64,000 bases of DNA from Terribium retamae (lineage in GTDB: Bacteria; Pseudomonadota; Alphaproteobacteria; Rhizobiales; Rhizobiaceae). Below are positions 16,703-24,404 of the stretch, in pieces. The stretch covers positions 1 to 64,000 of the forward strand of contig NZ_JAKREW010000029.1 in NCBI RefSeq assembly GCF_022347545.1, given 5' to 3'. A program made the translations under genes and the position numbers. The notes under the pieces are model-generated. The model was given only the letters and a program-made list of their open reading frames with translations. It ran no database searches and had not been told where the DNA came from. The stretch's first letter is position 1. The number at the start of each line of letters is the position of its first letter.

Positions 16703-17434
16703 TTATTCTGCAGCGTTCCCGAGGCGCTGATCCAGAAGCCAATCCCACAATTTGGCGTCGTTCAAGGCAGCTCCCTCGATCCCCGAATGATCGACGCCTT
16801 CGAGCACGCTCAGCCGTACATTGCGCTTGAGACCCTTGAGCCGCTCATAGAGGACAACGGAATCGGATAGCGGAATGACGTCGTCGTCCGTTCCGTGGAA
16901 CACCCAGAACGCGGCCTTTTCGTTCGTTCGGCTCAGATAATGTCGATTGCCGCCGCCCGCGATGGGCACGATGGCAGCAAAACGTCCCGGAAATTGCTCG
17001 GCCATGGCCCAGGCACCAAAGCCACCGCGGCTATAACCGATCACATAAACGCGGCTGCGGTCGACACGGTTGCTGGCGATGACCTCTTCGAGCGCGGCCT
17101 CCACTTTTTCGATGGGATAGAGCAGTTCCTCACTCGGATTCTGCGGAGAGAAGACGAGGAATGGAAATTCCTTCCCACCCTCGATCAGCTTCGGCAGTCC
17201 GCTCCTTCTGACCTTCTCGATATCGTTGCCGCCCTGGTCTCCGCCGTGAAGCCAGACAACGAGCGGATATGTCTTGCCGGAACTATCGTAATCGGAAGGC
17301 TTATAGAGCAGATAGTTCAGGTCATTTTTGATGCTCGCGCTCGACGTCAGCGCGGTCTGGTCGGCCATCGCTGGGATCGGGCTTAAAAAAGCAATCGACG
17401 CGACCGCGACCACTGACAATAACGCTCGAAACAT
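16703..17434 (-). CDS. secreted alpha/beta hydrolase (esterase-like)
   Basis: Prolyl-oligopeptidase / phospholipase-type alpha/beta hydrolase with an N-terminal signal peptide (FRALLSVVAVASIAFLSPIP, cleavage likely after AMA), so periplasmic. The oxyanion region is VVWLHGGDQGG, the nucleophile elbow GYSRGG, the acid in FHGTDDDVIP and the His in GVDHSG. This set resembles peptidase/esterase proteins of the poly(3-hydroxybutyrate) depolymerase-like group. The start at ATG 17434 puts the signal peptide at the N-terminus; the frame runs ten codons further. It acts alone here, and the substrate is unknown. Confidence 0.82.
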   Translation of the reverse strand: MFRALLSVVAVASIAFLSPIPAMADQTALTSSASIKNDLNYLLYKPSDYDSSGKTYPLVVWLHGGDQGGNDIEKVRRSGLPKLIEGGKEFPFLVFSPQNPSEELLYPIEKVEAALEEVIASNRVDRSRVYVIGYSRGGFGAWAMAEQFPGRFAAIVPIAGGGNRHYLSRTNEKAAFWVFHGTDDDVIPLSDSVVLYERLKGLKRNVRLSVLEGVDHSGIEGAALNDAKLWDWLLDQRLGNAAE

Positions 17435-17605
17435 GATCCATCCTTCGCTTGCTGGAAATATCAATCAAATAGACTGAATTCGCTAACCACATCCATCTGG
17501 ATCGAATTGTGCCCGAGCCCGCTGTTGGTGCGTCGAGCAAAAGCTCGTCCGAAGTTCGACTTGCCAGCCTTTTCATTGGGTGGGTGGAGATAGTCCGAAG
17601 GGGAA

Positions 17606-17974
17606 CTACATGCCGCGATCCGGCACGTAGAGGCAAAGCGAATGCCGGGAGGTGGTCATGCCGCCCGGCTTGCATGCGTGAAAGAACTCGTCGCGAGACG
17701 GTCTGATGCGGCGATCGCCGTAGGGAATGAGTTCTCCTGTCGACAGCAAGTATCCCTCCTTCGTCTCTCTCACATCGGCAGCCGGTGCCTGGTAGCAATC
17801 CAGGCCGGAGCAGCACTCGATGTCATAACTCCAGCCGGAAGGTGCGCTGTGCGCGTTCGCCGAGGGGCAAAGGAAGGCCAATCCGACCAGCGCAAGCAGC
17901 ACAACGACACATCCGCCGGAACAATCCGCGGCTCCGAAACGACGCCCTTTCCGGGCTTGGTGTGGCTTGCGCAT
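17606..17974 (-). CDS. conserved exported hypothetical protein
   Basis: A 122-residue protein with a membrane or signal segment at about residues 22-40 (VVVLLALVGLAFLCPSANA) and a mature part rich in conserved Cys: YDIECCSGLDC, FFHACKPGG and HSLCLYVP. The set CC-x3-DC, IPYGDRRIRPS and CLYVP is shared by small periplasmic proteins of unknown function common in Rhizobiales, which I recognise from general knowledge of the group. The paired Cys suggest disulfides in the periplasm. It is a single-gene unit on the minus strand. Confidence 0.7.
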   Translation of the reverse strand: MRKPHQARKGRRFGAADCSGGCVVVLLALVGLAFLCPSANAHSAPSGWSYDIECCSGLDCYQAPAADVRETKEGYLLSTGELIPYGDRRIRPSRDEFFHACKPGGMTTSRHSLCLYVPDRGM

Positions 17975-18108
17975 CGCTGATCAGCTTCGCAGCCCTTCTG
18001 CGCATTTTCTGCGAGCCTCACCACACAACGCTACTGTGAGGCATAATCATAACCCTAAAAGGAGGAGGCGGGTTCCATGGAGTTTTCAAACAGGTTGAAA
18101 AAGGAAAA

Positions 18109-18130
18109 CCCGCTCCACGTTGGGAGCGGG
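18109..18130 (-). terminator. rho-independent terminator of the csbD gene
   Basis: Stem CCCGCTCC / GGAGCGGG with a 6-base loop, 18 bases past the CsbD stop. On the minus strand it is followed by TTTTCCTTTTTC, a good T-tract. Confidence 0.8.
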
Positions 18131-18147
18131 CGATATTCCGGTGAAGC

Positions 18148-18348
18148 TCAGGGGAGGCGACCGAACCAATTATCGACGTCTTCTCTGACCTGATCCTTGG
18201 CAATGCCATAGCGTTCCTGGATTTTCCCCTCCAGTTGATCGCGTCGTCCTGCAATCTGATCGATATCGTCGTCAGTGAGCTTGCCCCACTGTTCTTTCAC
18301 CTGGCCCTTGAATTGCTTCCAGTTTCCTTCCACGCGGTTCCAATCCAT
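18148..18348 (-). CDS. CsbD-family stress protein
   Basis: A 66-residue CsbD-like protein with the family pattern MDWNRVEGNWKQFKGQVKEQ, KLTDDDIDQIAGRRDQLEGK and YGIAKDQVREDVDNW. CsbD proteins are small, helical, abundant under general stress and of unknown biochemical function. Start taken at ATG 18348, where the family begins, although the frame is open for 15 more codons. Followed by a clear terminator. In rhizobia such genes often belong to the EcfG general stress response, but no convincing GGAAC-N16-CGTT promoter was found here. Confidence 0.88.
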   Translation of the reverse strand: MDWNRVEGNWKQFKGQVKEQWGKLTDDDIDQIAGRRDQLEGKIQERYGIAKDQVREDVDNWFGRLP

Positions 18349-18458
18349 GATTTTCCATCTCTTTGTTTTGTCGCTTGATCCGCTGCCTTCCACCCGTGAT
18401 CATGCTGCAGGGCGGATGCCCCGTTTCCTTGCATTGCGGCCGAGGCCGCGGCGAAATC

Positions 18459-18503
18459 AGCCAGCCCGGCGACGAGGGAAGTTGGCGGCTAGCCGGGCTG
18501 GCT
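18459..18503. repeat. long inverted repeat upstream of csbD
   Basis: Perfect 12-base-pair arms AGCCAGCCCGGC / GCCGGGCTGGCT flank a 21-base loop. It lies in the 287-base gap between the CsbD start and the histidine kinase stop, and probably ends the kaiB-kinase transcript on the minus strand or forms an mRNA structure. No T-run. Confidence 0.45.
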
Positions 18504-18635
18504 GCAAAGCGACGTCCGCTTTGACTGGTGCTCCGAGGGACGGGAAACGCCAGCACTTATCAAAACATCGGCACTGGGCCGGGGTTCCAGATTTCTGCTG
18601 GGTTCGGACGCCAGGGTCCGTTAGTGGATAGGGCT

Positions 18636-19733
18636 CTATCCCACGGAGGACGGCAGAAAGAGATGAACCGTGGTTCCGATGCCGAGTTGGCTCTCGATCT
18701 GAACGTGCCCGCCGGATTGCCGGGTAAAGTCATACACTTGGCTTAGTCCAAGTCCCGTTCCCTGCTCCGGTCCCTTGGTGGTGAAAAACGGCTCCATAAC
18801 CTGGGCCAGGACTTCGCCCGTCATGCCGCAGCCGGTGTCAGTCACAGAAATCCTGATGAAGGGGGCGACATCGCCTTTGTCGCCTACCGGCTGCCGCACA
18901 TTGCCGACAGTGGTTATGAAAAGCATGCCATTTCCAGCCATCGCGTCCCTGGCATTAATGGCAAGGTTGAGGATCGCGATGTCGAGCTGATCGGCATCGA
19001 GACGCAGCTTTCCTACGCTGCGGTCAAGCTCGGTCTTTATTTCGATGCCCTTGCCCAGCGTCTGGCCGAGCAGGTCAGCAAGGGAAAGAATCCGCTCGTT
19101 GGGATCGAGTATCTCCGGTCCCAAGGATTGACCTCTCGCGAAAAAAAGCAGCCGCTGGGCAAGTGCCGTCCCATTATGCGTGCGGCCCAACATCTCTTCG
19201 ATCAATGCCGCAACCGCCGGATCGGCAGTGTCGCCGAGACGGCGCTGCAGCACCCTGAGGCCGGATTCCAATATGGCGATCAGATTATTGAAGTCGTGGG
19301 CGACGCTAGCCGCCAGCCGGCCCGTCGCTTCAAGTTTTCGAGCTCTTCGCTGGCGAGCTTCTTTCACTTTGCGCCGCGACACATCGCGCAGTCGTACAAG
19401 CGTTGCCGGCCTGTCGCGCCACACGGTTTCGGACGTGTGTAGCTCTGCGGAGATGCCACCCCGGGTTGGGTTGTGGATGACGATCTCGGTCCGGGTGGCG
19501 TTCGTGAGCGGATGGCCGAACACGGCTTGCAGCAGATCGTCGGGCTGGCGGTCGAACATCCGGCTGGCAACGGCGTTGGCGGAGAGAATCACGCCATTGG
19601 CGTCGACGACCAGAAGGGCGTCGCTGGTGTCCCGGTGCGCCGACCTGTCCCGCCCACGCGGCCTGCGAAATCCCGGCAACGAGCTCCCGGGCGAAGCAGA
19701 GGTTGCGTGGTAATCGCCGCCGACAATCTTCAT
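18636..19733 (-). CDS. PAS-domain sensor histidine kinase
   Basis: A 365-residue cytoplasmic kinase without membrane spans. It has a PAS domain at about residues 35-120 (ALLVVDANGVILSANAVASR), a HisKA H-box RLAASVAHDFNNLIAI (phosphorylatable His146) and a HATPase domain with N box INARDAM, G1 DTGCGMT and G2 GTGLGLSQV. The HDFNN form places it in the large HDFNN group of alphaproteobacterial kinases. No receiver domain or partner regulator is adjacent. Its ATG overlaps the KaiB stop by four bases (ATGA), so the two are co-translated and probably act together. Confidence 0.92.
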   Translation of the reverse strand: MKIVGGDYHATSASPGSSLPGFRRPRGRDRSAHRDTSDALLVVDANGVILSANAVASRMFDRQPDDLLQAVFGHPLTNATRTEIVIHNPTRGGISAELHTSETVWRDRPATLVRLRDVSRRKVKEARQRRARKLEATGRLAASVAHDFNNLIAILESGLRVLQRRLGDTADPAVAALIEEMLGRTHNGTALAQRLLFFARGQSLGPEILDPNERILSLADLLGQTLGKGIEIKTELDRSVGKLRLDADQLDIAILNLAINARDAMAGNGMLFITTVGNVRQPVGDKGDVAPFIRISVTDTGCGMTGEVLAQVMEPFFTTKGPEQGTGLGLSQVYDFTRQSGGHVQIESQLGIGTTVHLFLPSSVG

Positions 19734-20035
19734 GAGATGGTCCCCGTTCCTTGCAGATCGAAGTGTTCCACGATCCGGTCGAGAGCACTGAGATCCCCCA
19801 CCAACCTGCGCGGTGGCGAGCGCGTGTCATCACTCAGTGTCGGAGTGGCAAGAACACCAGCGCTTTGAGCTGCCTGAGGGGTGGCGAGAATATCGATGAC
19901 GGCGATATCGATCTTTTGGTCGCTGAACTCCAGCAGCTTTTCCCGGCATTCCAGTGCCGCCTGCATGGCAGGGCCATCGCCCGCGATATACAGCCGCAGC
20001 GTGGGCGGAACGTCAGTGCGAAGTTTCATGGTCAT
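19730..20035 (-). CDS. kaiB: KaiB-like protein
   Basis: A 101-residue protein with the KaiB pattern: TLRLYIAGDGPAMQAALECR, then a strand IDIAVIDILATPQAAQ, the cis-Pro region GVLATPTL and RRLVGDLSALDRIVEHF. KaiB is a thioredoxin-like, fold-switching clock protein that binds KaiC in cyanobacteria; in rhizobia KaiB homologues also occur in stress and signalling operons. Here it is upstream of, and overlapping, a PAS histidine kinase, resembling the SasA-KaiB link of the clock. No kaiC gene is in the window. Partner identity is inferred from the overlap only. Confidence 0.88.
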   Translation of the reverse strand: MTMKLRTDVPPTLRLYIAGDGPAMQAALECREKLLEFSDQKIDIAVIDILATPQAAQSAGVLATPTLSDDTRSPPRRLVGDLSALDRIVEHFDLQGTGTIS

Positions 20036-20391
20036 ATGTCACGCCTGCTGTTTGGCGCGACCGATGCGCCACGCCCTCTGAGAATCCAGTCGTCGACAAA
20101 AGCGTTTCCGCTTTTCGCGGAAGCGCTCCAACTTCTTGTTACGCAATTCGACGCAAAACCGCTGCGTACTTTGCTTTTCAGATATCTTCCGGGCGGGCAC
20201 ATGACTCGTCCGACCGAACGGGCAGCGCTCCAACAATCGATACTTCGCCTGGATTGTTCGGAAGCCTTCAGAACCGCACCTTGTGTGCTGTTGTAGACAG
20301 ACACACTGCAGCCCGTCTGCATACTAGTGAACATATCTCGGCTTTTCGCGTTGCCTCTACCAAGACTGAGACAAAGAGGGATTTATCGACG
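20036..20391. other. 356-base divergent control region with an intergenic repeat
   Basis: Lies between kaiB (leftward) and the Crp/Fnr gene (rightward). It carries a rhizobial palindromic repeat (20101-20165) and must contain both promoters. The open frame of the Crp gene extends into it but has no start with a ribosome site. Confidence 0.5.
20101..20165. repeat. dispersed rhizobial intergenic palindrome, copy A
   Basis: Palindrome AGCGTTTCCGC, 5 bases, GCGGAAGCGCT, followed by a tail containing ACGCAATTC and GCAAAACCGCTGCG. The same architecture recurs at 34796 and 51236, so it is a member of a dispersed intergenic repeat family. Confidence 0.6.
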
Positions 20392-21138
20392 ATGCCGGTC
20401 TCGTTTGACGAACTCGACAACAACCTTTTGCGTGCGTTGAAGCCGGATGACTGGGCTGTTCTCCAGCCTCACCTCGAAGACTGGTCGGCCCATTCCGGTT
20501 TGATGATTCACGAGCCTGGCGATACCGTGCGCCATGCTTATTTTCCGCGTGCCGCCAGCCTGATTTCGTATTTTGTCGATCTTAGCGATGGCCAAGGCAT
20601 TGAAACGGTGCTGGTCGGCCGGGAAGGGGCGATTGGCGGCATTGTCAGCCAGGGAAAATTGCCGGCTTTCGCCCGCGCCGTGGTCCAAGTTGGAGGCTCT
20701 TTCTGGCGGATCGATCTGGCACAGCTGGAAGAAGCGAAATCCCAATCGCCGAGCCTGCGGCATCTGTTCGCACGCTACGCTGATTGCTTGCTGGCCCAGA
20801 TATTTCAATCTGTGGCCTGCAATGCAGCCCACTCGATCGAGCAGCGCACGGCCAAATGGCTGCTGGCGGCCATGGATCGAACCGGCAGGCATGACTTGAC
20901 GCTGACGCAGGAGCAGCTTGCCGCCATGCTCGGCGTGGGACGCAGCTATCTGAGTCGAGTCTTCCGGGAATTGCGCGACGACGGCGTCATCGAGACGAGG
21001 CGAGGCCGCATTGTCGTGCAAAAGTCCCTTCGGCTTCGTTCAATCGCTTGCGAATGCAATGCCGCCGTCAGCCGGCATTTCGAGGCCGTGCTGAAAGGGG
21101 TTTATCCGAATGGTCACAACGGTTCGGAAAAACACTGA
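20392..21138 (+). CDS. Crp/Fnr-family transcriptional regulator
   Basis: A 248-residue regulator with an N-terminal cyclic-nucleotide-binding fold (HEPGDTVRHAYFPRAASLIS, VLVGREGAIGG) and a C-terminal winged HTH (LTQEQLAAMLGVGRSYLSRV, ETRRGRIVV). No Cys cluster for a [4Fe-4S] centre is present in the N-terminus, so it is not an oxygen-sensing Fnr. The start ATG has AGAGGG upstream; the longer open frame is ignored. It lies divergent from kaiB. The family often controls respiration or stress; the effector here is unknown. Confidence 0.88.
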   Translation: MPVSFDELDNNLLRALKPDDWAVLQPHLEDWSAHSGLMIHEPGDTVRHAYFPRAASLISYFVDLSDGQGIETVLVGREGAIGGIVSQGKLPAFARAVVQVGGSFWRIDLAQLEEAKSQSPSLRHLFARYADCLLAQIFQSVACNAAHSIEQRTAKWLLAAMDRTGRHDLTLTQEQLAAMLGVGRSYLSRVFRELRDDGVIETRRGRIVVQKSLRLRSIACECNAAVSRHFEAVLKGVYPNGHNGSEKH

Positions 21139-21262
21139 GTGCCTGGTTTGCAACGCCCGATGCAGATTTTTGGAACGAGACATTTCCATCGACATTCTAA
21201 GACGGTCCGGGTTGTTCCGGGCGGCGACTACGGATCAGGCCGATCAAGCCAACGGAGGGATA

Positions 21263-21640
21263 ATGCCACCATTCAAAGCGGTCATCTTTCGCACGACCCG
21301 GGACTACAAGATCCCCGTCACGACCTTGTACGACGTGGAGAGAGCGATGGGCATGTCTTGGCCGAACAAGTCCTCGGACAGCTATCGCAGCGCTGCTTGC
21401 ATCCTGGAGCAGGCGAAATTGGGATGGTGCAGCCCCCGCGCTGCGTTCGATGCTTTCGTCTTTGCAGCTCAGGAGCAGGGTCGGATCGTCGAGTGCCGAA
21501 GGCTCAAGGACCGTGTCGCGCGCGAACTGGCTTCCATCGAGCCGGAGACCATCCGGCCGGAGCGCCAGTCATTCGGTCACCAAATCAGGCGACGTGCCCG
21601 AGTGACAAAGCCGATTTTGGCAAGCGCCCGTGTGTATTGA
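21263..21640 (+). CDS. DUF982-family protein
   Basis: A 125-residue protein with the DUF982 pattern: a Trp-Pro motif (MSWPNKSSDSYRSAACILEQ) followed by AKLGWCSPRAAFDAFVFAAQ. DUF982 proteins are small, of unknown function, and expanded in rhizobia. Start at ATG 21263 with GGAGGG upstream. It follows the Crp/Fnr gene on the same strand with a 124-base gap and is followed by a strong hairpin. Confidence 0.7.
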   Translation: MPPFKAVIFRTTRDYKIPVTTLYDVERAMGMSWPNKSSDSYRSAACILEQAKLGWCSPRAAFDAFVFAAQEQGRIVECRRLKDRVARELASIEPETIRPERQSFGHQIRRRARVTKPILASARVY

Positions 21641-21660
21641 ATCAAAACCTTGGAGGCCGT

Positions 21661-21689
21661 ACGAGCTGGCCGCTTCGCGGCCGGCTCGT
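21661..21689 (+). terminator. hairpin after the DUF982 gene
   Basis: ACGAGCTGGCCGC / GCGGCCGGCTCGT, 13 base pairs (one G-T) with a 3-base loop. A very stable stem, no long T-run; likely transcription end for the Crp-DUF982 pair. Confidence 0.6.
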
Positions 21690-21737
21690 TGAGAATTGCC
21701 CCCGTTCAGGTTGAGCGAAATGCCATCCTGATCTGCC

Positions 21738-21794
21738 TTTTTGTTTGGAGCATGATCTCACGAAGCCGGCTCCACTTCCGCGATCGTGCTCTAA
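21738..21794. repeat. GAGCATGATC-type dispersed intergenic repeat
   Basis: Arms GAGCATGATC and GATCGTGCTC flank a central GAAGCCGGCTCCACTTCCGC; TTTTTGTTT precedes. This matches the general layout of a common rhizobial intergenic palindrome. It abuts the stop codon of the gcd-like gene and may help end its transcript. Confidence 0.55.
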
Positions 21795-24112
21795 GGCAGC
21801 GTATAGGCGATGACGTAATCGCCTGGCTTGGTTCCCACCGAGCCATGCCCGCCGGCGACCATCACCACATATTGCTTGCCGTCGGCGGTGGCGTAGCTCA
21901 TCGGCGTTGCCTGGCCACCCGCGGGTAGCCTTGCGCGCCAGAGTTCTCTGCCATTCGTCACGTCATAGGCGCGCAGATAATTGTCGACCGCGGCGCCGAG
22001 GAATGCCACGCCGCCCCGCGTCAGCATCGGGCCGCCAATGCCGGGAACGCCTAATTTGAAAGGTAACGGCAGTGGCGTCATGTCGTAGACCGTGCCGTTC
22101 TTGTGCTTGTAGGCGATCTTGCCGGACTTGAGGTCGACGCCAGTGACATAGCCCCAGGGCGGAGATTGGCAGGGGATGCCGAGCGGCCCCAGAAACGGGC
22201 CCATATAGACACCGTAAGGCGCACCCTCATTGCGGTTCAGTCCTTGCTCGCTGCCCTTCTCATTGCTGCCTTTGGGCGGGATGTCGGCTCGAGGCACGAG
22301 GCGCGAGGTGAAAGCGAGATAGGTCGGCATGCCGAACATGATCTGCCGTTCGGGATCGACCGCGACGCTGCCCCAGTTGAAGACGCCGAAATTACCTGGA
22401 TAGACGATCGTGCCTTGCAATGAAGGCGGCGTGTAGCGTCCCTCATATTTCAGGCGATGAAAGTCGATGCGGCACATCAACTGGTCGAATAACGAAACGC
22501 CCCACATGTCCTTCTCCTGGAGCGGTGGCGGTGAGAAGGTCAGATCAGAGATCGGTTGTGTCGGCGCGGTGAAATCTTCCGGAATGGCGCCGCCCGGCGC
22601 CGGTATTTCCTTCACGGGAATGATGGGTTCGCCGGTGCGCCGGTCGAGCACATAGATGTCGCCCTGTTTGGTGGGCCCGACCAGCGCCGGCACGATGGAG
22701 CCGTCTGCCTTGGTCAGGTCGAACAGGACAGGCTGGGCGGGAACGTCCATGTCCCAGAGGTCGTGATGCACGGTCTGGCGCACCCAGCGGAGCTTGCCGG
22801 TGAGAATGTCCAGCGCCACGATGGAGGACGAGAATCGCTCGACATTTTCGCTGCGACCCATGCCGAGCTGATCCGGCACCTGATTGCCGAGCGGGATGTA
22901 AACCAACCCCAGCCGATCGTCGACGCTGAACACCGACCAGCTGTTCGGCGAGTTGGTCGTATAGGTCTTGCCCTCCGCGATCGGCGCGGTGTCCTCGGGA
23001 TTGCCGGAATCCCAGTTCCACAGCAGGGCGCCGGTGCGAATGTCGAAGGCGCGGATGACGCCGGATTGTTCCTCGGTCGAATAGTTGTCGTTGACGGCGC
23101 CGCCGATGATCAGCTTGTCGTCGACCGCTGTCGGCGGCGAGGTCGAATAATAGTATCCGGCTGGATTGTATTTCATGCCGGCTTCCAGATGCAGCACGCC
23201 CTTGTCGGCGAAGCTCTCACAGACCTTCCCGGTGACTGCATCAAGCGCGATCAGCCTGGCGTCGGAGGTCGGCAAGTAGACACGCGCAGCACACGGCTGG
23301 TCAGCCGCCACTCGCGTCTCCGCCCAATAGGTGACACCGCGGCAGGTCTGGTGCTGCCGGTCGGGATTGAGGCCTGGCTTGGCGTCGAATTTCCACTTTT
23401 CCTTGCCACTTTCGGCATCGAGCGCGATGGCCAGATTGTGCGGCGTGCAGAGATAAAGTGTGTCGCCGACCTTCAACGGCGTCACTTGATAGGTTGTTTC
23501 GCCGATATCGTCAGGCAGCTTCACGTCGCCGGTCTGATAGCGCCAGGCTTCCTTCAGGTTGGCCACATTGCCGGTGTTGATCTGGTCCAGCGGGGAATAA
23601 CGCTGGCCGAACTGTGTGCGGCCATATTGATGCCAGTCGCCGGGCGGCATGAGATTGCCAAGGGAAGCGACCGCGGCCCCTTCCTTCGGCAGCTCACCCG
23701 GCATGTCATGCGGATCGATGGTCATCGAATAACCCGCAACCGCGATGGCCGCCAACACTGGGATCGCCAACGGCCAGGCGCTCGGAACGGCACCGTCGCC
23801 CGACCGGAGCGAGCGGCGTATCCAGGGCGTCAGCAGCCAGAGCCCGATCAGGATGATCAAGCCGCCGCGCGGACCGAGCTGCCACCAGTCGAAGCCGACC
23901 TCCCAGATTGCCCAAGCGAGCGCCGCAAGGATCAGCAGCGCATGGACCCAGAGAGCGAAGGCGCTGCGCCTGTACAGCAATAGCGCCACAAGCAGCAGAA
24001 CGATGCCGATTGCGAGATAAACCGGACTGCCGCCCAGCACGACGAGCCAGATGCCGCCGGCACCGAGCACGAGACCGAACAAGGTGAGCAATAACGATGT
24101 GATTAAAATCAT
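21791..24112 (-). CDS. gcd: membrane-bound PQQ-dependent dehydrogenase, glucose/quinate type
   Basis: A 773-residue quinoprotein dehydrogenase. The first 130 residues hold about five membrane spans (starting LITSLLLTLFGLVLGAGGIW), anchoring it in the inner membrane; the rest is an eight-bladed beta-propeller in the periplasm that binds PQQ. Typical motifs are WHQYGRTQFGQRYSPLDQIN, GNLMPPGDW, HDLWDMDVPAQPVL and VTGVDLKSGK. It would oxidise glucose to gluconolactone (or quinate/shikimate) and pass electrons to ubiquinone. Gcd is the best guess from length and motifs, but quinate dehydrogenase has the same architecture. PQQ synthesis genes are not in the window. A 39-residue membrane peptide gene lies upstream. 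Confidence 0.88.
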   Translation of the reverse strand: MILITSLLLTLFGLVLGAGGIWLVVLGGSPVYLAIGIVLLLVALLLYRRSAFALWVHALLILAALAWAIWEVGFDWWQLGPRGGLIILIGLWLLTPWIRRSLRSGDGAVPSAWPLAIPVLAAIAVAGYSMTIDPHDMPGELPKEGAAVASLGNLMPPGDWHQYGRTQFGQRYSPLDQINTGNVANLKEAWRYQTGDVKLPDDIGETTYQVTPLKVGDTLYLCTPHNLAIALDAESGKEKWKFDAKPGLNPDRQHQTCRGVTYWAETRVAADQPCAARVYLPTSDARLIALDAVTGKVCESFADKGVLHLEAGMKYNPAGYYYSTSPPTAVDDKLIIGGAVNDNYSTEEQSGVIRAFDIRTGALLWNWDSGNPEDTAPIAEGKTYTTNSPNSWSVFSVDDRLGLVYIPLGNQVPDQLGMGRSENVERFSSSIVALDILTGKLRWVRQTVHHDLWDMDVPAQPVLFDLTKADGSIVPALVGPTKQGDIYVLDRRTGEPIIPVKEIPAPGGAIPEDFTAPTQPISDLTFSPPPLQEKDMWGVSLFDQLMCRIDFHRLKYEGRYTPPSLQGTIVYPGNFGVFNWGSVAVDPERQIMFGMPTYLAFTSRLVPRADIPPKGSNEKGSEQGLNRNEGAPYGVYMGPFLGPLGIPCQSPPWGYVTGVDLKSGKIAYKHKNGTVYDMTPLPLPFKLGVPGIGGPMLTRGGVAFLGAAVDNYLRAYDVTNGRELWRARLPAGGQATPMSYATADGKQYVVMVAGGHGSVGTKPGDYVIAYTLP

Positions 24113-24186
24113 GGTGCCGCCCAGAGATGAGATGCCGGACTAAAGAACAGTTCGTAGAACCCCGCGACCGAGGCGACCTTAACCCG

Positions 24187-24306
24187 TTATTGCGATTGGT
24201 CCAAGGCATGCGGTGCCGGCTGGCCGGGCGTCGGCGCTTCTCCCATCCTGACGAACAGGTAAATGGCCAACAGGGCAAGGACGGCGGCAATGGCTATGCG
24301 AAGCAT
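24187..24306 (-). CDS. small membrane peptide, 39 aa
   Basis: ATG CTT CGC ... TAA encodes MLRIAIAAVLALLAIYLFVR followed by MGEAPTPGQPAPHALDQSQ. It has one clean membrane span of about 18 residues and a polar, Pro-rich tail, in the same direction as the PQQ dehydrogenase 75 bases downstream. A GGGTGAAAAG stretch sits before the ATG, and GGGAGG lies further up. It may be a small subunit or a stress peptide; no family is known to me. Confidence 0.5.
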   Translation of the reverse strand: MLRIAIAAVLALLAIYLFVRMGEAPTPGQPAPHALDQSQ

Positions 24307-24404
24307 ATCTTTTCACCCATGTTTTTCCTCCCGCGCACTTAGCTGGAACCGGTGAACCGGCAGAACTGTTCCCTGAAACATCGGAAATGGGATACTGCGC
24401 AGGC

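Noticed and set aside
18459..18503. Inverted repeat as an insertion-sequence end
   Set aside because: There is no transposase, no target duplication and the arms are close together, so a transcript hairpin is the simpler reading.
22556..23983. 475-residue plus-strand open frame opposite the PQQ dehydrogenase
   Set aside because: Exact shadow of a gene with clear PQQ-dehydrogenase motifs and membrane spans.
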